Assembly: GCF_900188125.1 (NCBI RefSeq)
Contig: NZ_FZOW01000019.1
Location: 1-64,000, forward strand
Reading direction: 5' to 3'
DNA: 64,000 nucleotides
Source of the DNA: Rhodococcoides kyotonense
GTDB taxonomy: Bacteria; Actinomycetota; Actinomycetes; Mycobacteriales; Mycobacteriaceae
Shown here: in pieces, positions 63,464 to 64,000 of the stretch
How positions within the stretch are numbered: the first letter of the stretch is position 1
Layout of the letters: every line of letters starts with the position of its first letter
Position numbers and translations under genes: made by a program
Notes under the pieces: generated by a model
Seen by the model: only the letters and a program-made list of their open reading frames with translations
Database searches by the model: none
Told to the model about the DNA's origin: nothing

Positions 63464-64000
63464 TCAGGACGATGCGCCGTTCCGTCGCCGTACGACCACG
63501 GCAGCGCCGAGGAGCGCAGCGACGCCGAAGACCGATGCACCTGCGACGACCGGTGCCGTCGAGATCGCCGATCCGCCACCGCCGGTCGCGACGCCACCGA
63601 CGGGGATCGGGGTCAACTGCCCACGCACCGCGCCGGCCGAGAAGTCGACAGTGTGTGTGTCCGCCGCGAACCCTGCCGGGTTCGCCTCGATCTCGGTCAG
63701 GCTGAATCCTGTGCCGGTGTCCGTCCCGTCCGGTGCGAGCCCGGTGGTGAAGGGACCTTGAATACACCCGCTGGAGGTTCGCGGGCCGTCGCCGATCGGT
63801 GTCGGGTTCTCGAACGCCAGTCGTGGCGGTCCTGCCTCTCCCGACGCGGCTTGGTGAATGTGCGTCGCTGTCTTGGCCGGACTCATGTAATCGCCGGTGA
63901 CACCGTCGAGTTCGATGTCGTAGCAGATGATGTCGAGGTCGGAGTTGATCCGGAACGTGAAGCTTCCGGTGGCCCCCGATTGCCCCGGCGTCGGTGCGCC
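63464..64000 (-). CDS. CHRD-domain surface protein, N-terminus outside the window
   Basis: 179 residues are visible, with the frame open to the right edge. The CHRD-type beta domain is recognised by F-R-I-N-S-D-L-D-I-I-C-Y-D-I-E-L-D-G-V, then T-H-I-H-Q-A and G-P-P-R-L-A-F. The C-terminus has P-V-G-G-V-A-T-G-G-G-G, a hydrophobic segment and R-R-R-N-G, the layout of a cell-wall sorting signal with a TGGGG motif in place of LPXTG. The sortase gene starts two bases after its stop. Function of CHRD domains in bacteria is unknown. Confidence 0.75.
   Translation of the reverse strand, partial: GAPTPGQSGATGSFTFRINSDLDIICYDIELDGVTGDYMSPAKTATHIHQAASGEAGPPRLAFENPTPIGDGPRTSSGCIQGPFTTGLAPDGTDTGTGFSLTEIEANPAGFAADTHTVDFSAGAVRGQLTPIPVGGVATGGGGSAISTAPVVAGASVFGVAALLGAAVVVRRRNGASS

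Overview
The window is high-GC chromosomal DNA from an actinomycete of the mycolic-acid group, most likely Rhodococcus or a close Nocardiaceae relative. The evidence is mycobacterial-type rpoB and rpoC, a complete mkl-yrbE-mce lipid-import operon, an MMPL exporter, a BioQ-like biotin operator, heavy use of GTG starts, and operons knitted together by ATGA/GTGA overlaps. No tRNA, rRNA, CRISPR array, insertion sequence or prophage was seen. The left edge cuts the C-terminal end of an HNH/DUF222 protein and the right edge cuts the N-terminal part of a CHRD-domain surface protein.

Left third (1-26 kb): small metabolic and transport units. These are a GT39 membrane glycosyltransferase, a SnoaL-like protein, two MFS transporters, aroQ, a coupled DsbA-like/VKOR pair for extracytoplasmic disulfides, RidA, and a transglycosylase-NlpC/P60 cell-wall hydrolase. 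Next comes a six-gene biotin-linked operon (bioY, acyl-CoA ligase, thiolase, bioM, bioN, second ligase) behind a perfect TGAAC-N3-GTTCA operator. It is followed by a secreted alpha/beta hydrolase whose 3' end looks frameshifted, a SixA-type phosphatase, small membrane proteins, an XRE regulator divergent from an aldo-keto reductase, an LLM-class oxidoreductase, two VOC proteins, a cholesterol-oxidase-like GMC enzyme and a PhoD phosphatase.

Centre (26-34.9 kb): rpoB-rpoC on the minus strand, then 1.1 kb of non-coding DNA holding about 2.8 copies of a 96-97 bp direct repeat. Three long near-perfect palindromes sharing a GGAAATGTATAGC-like core lie at about 21.7, 26.1 and 42.7 kb and look like one dispersed family.

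34.9-49.2 kb: the most interesting region, a compact lipid or natural-product locus. It encodes a fully reducing type I PKS (KS-AT-DH-ER-KR-ACP, no thioesterase) coupled by GTGA to an alpha-oxoamine synthase, a KAS III enzyme, an MMPL exporter overlapping a GNAT acetyltransferase, and an 854-residue fusion of a class III aminotransferase with a cyanobacterial-type acyl-ACP reductase. I infer a pathway in which PKS-bound acyl chains leave either as alpha-aminoketones or as aldehydes transaminated to long-chain amines, perhaps N-acetylated and then exported.

49.4-64 kb: the minus-strand operon mkl-yrbEA-yrbEB-mceABCDEF plus two Mce-associated membrane proteins, then rplJ-rplL with an L10-type leader and a strong terminator, a class F sortase, and a CHRD protein with a possible sorting signal. 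The beta operon is therefore split: rplJL and rpoBC are about 28 kb apart, with the lipid-import and lipoamine loci between them.
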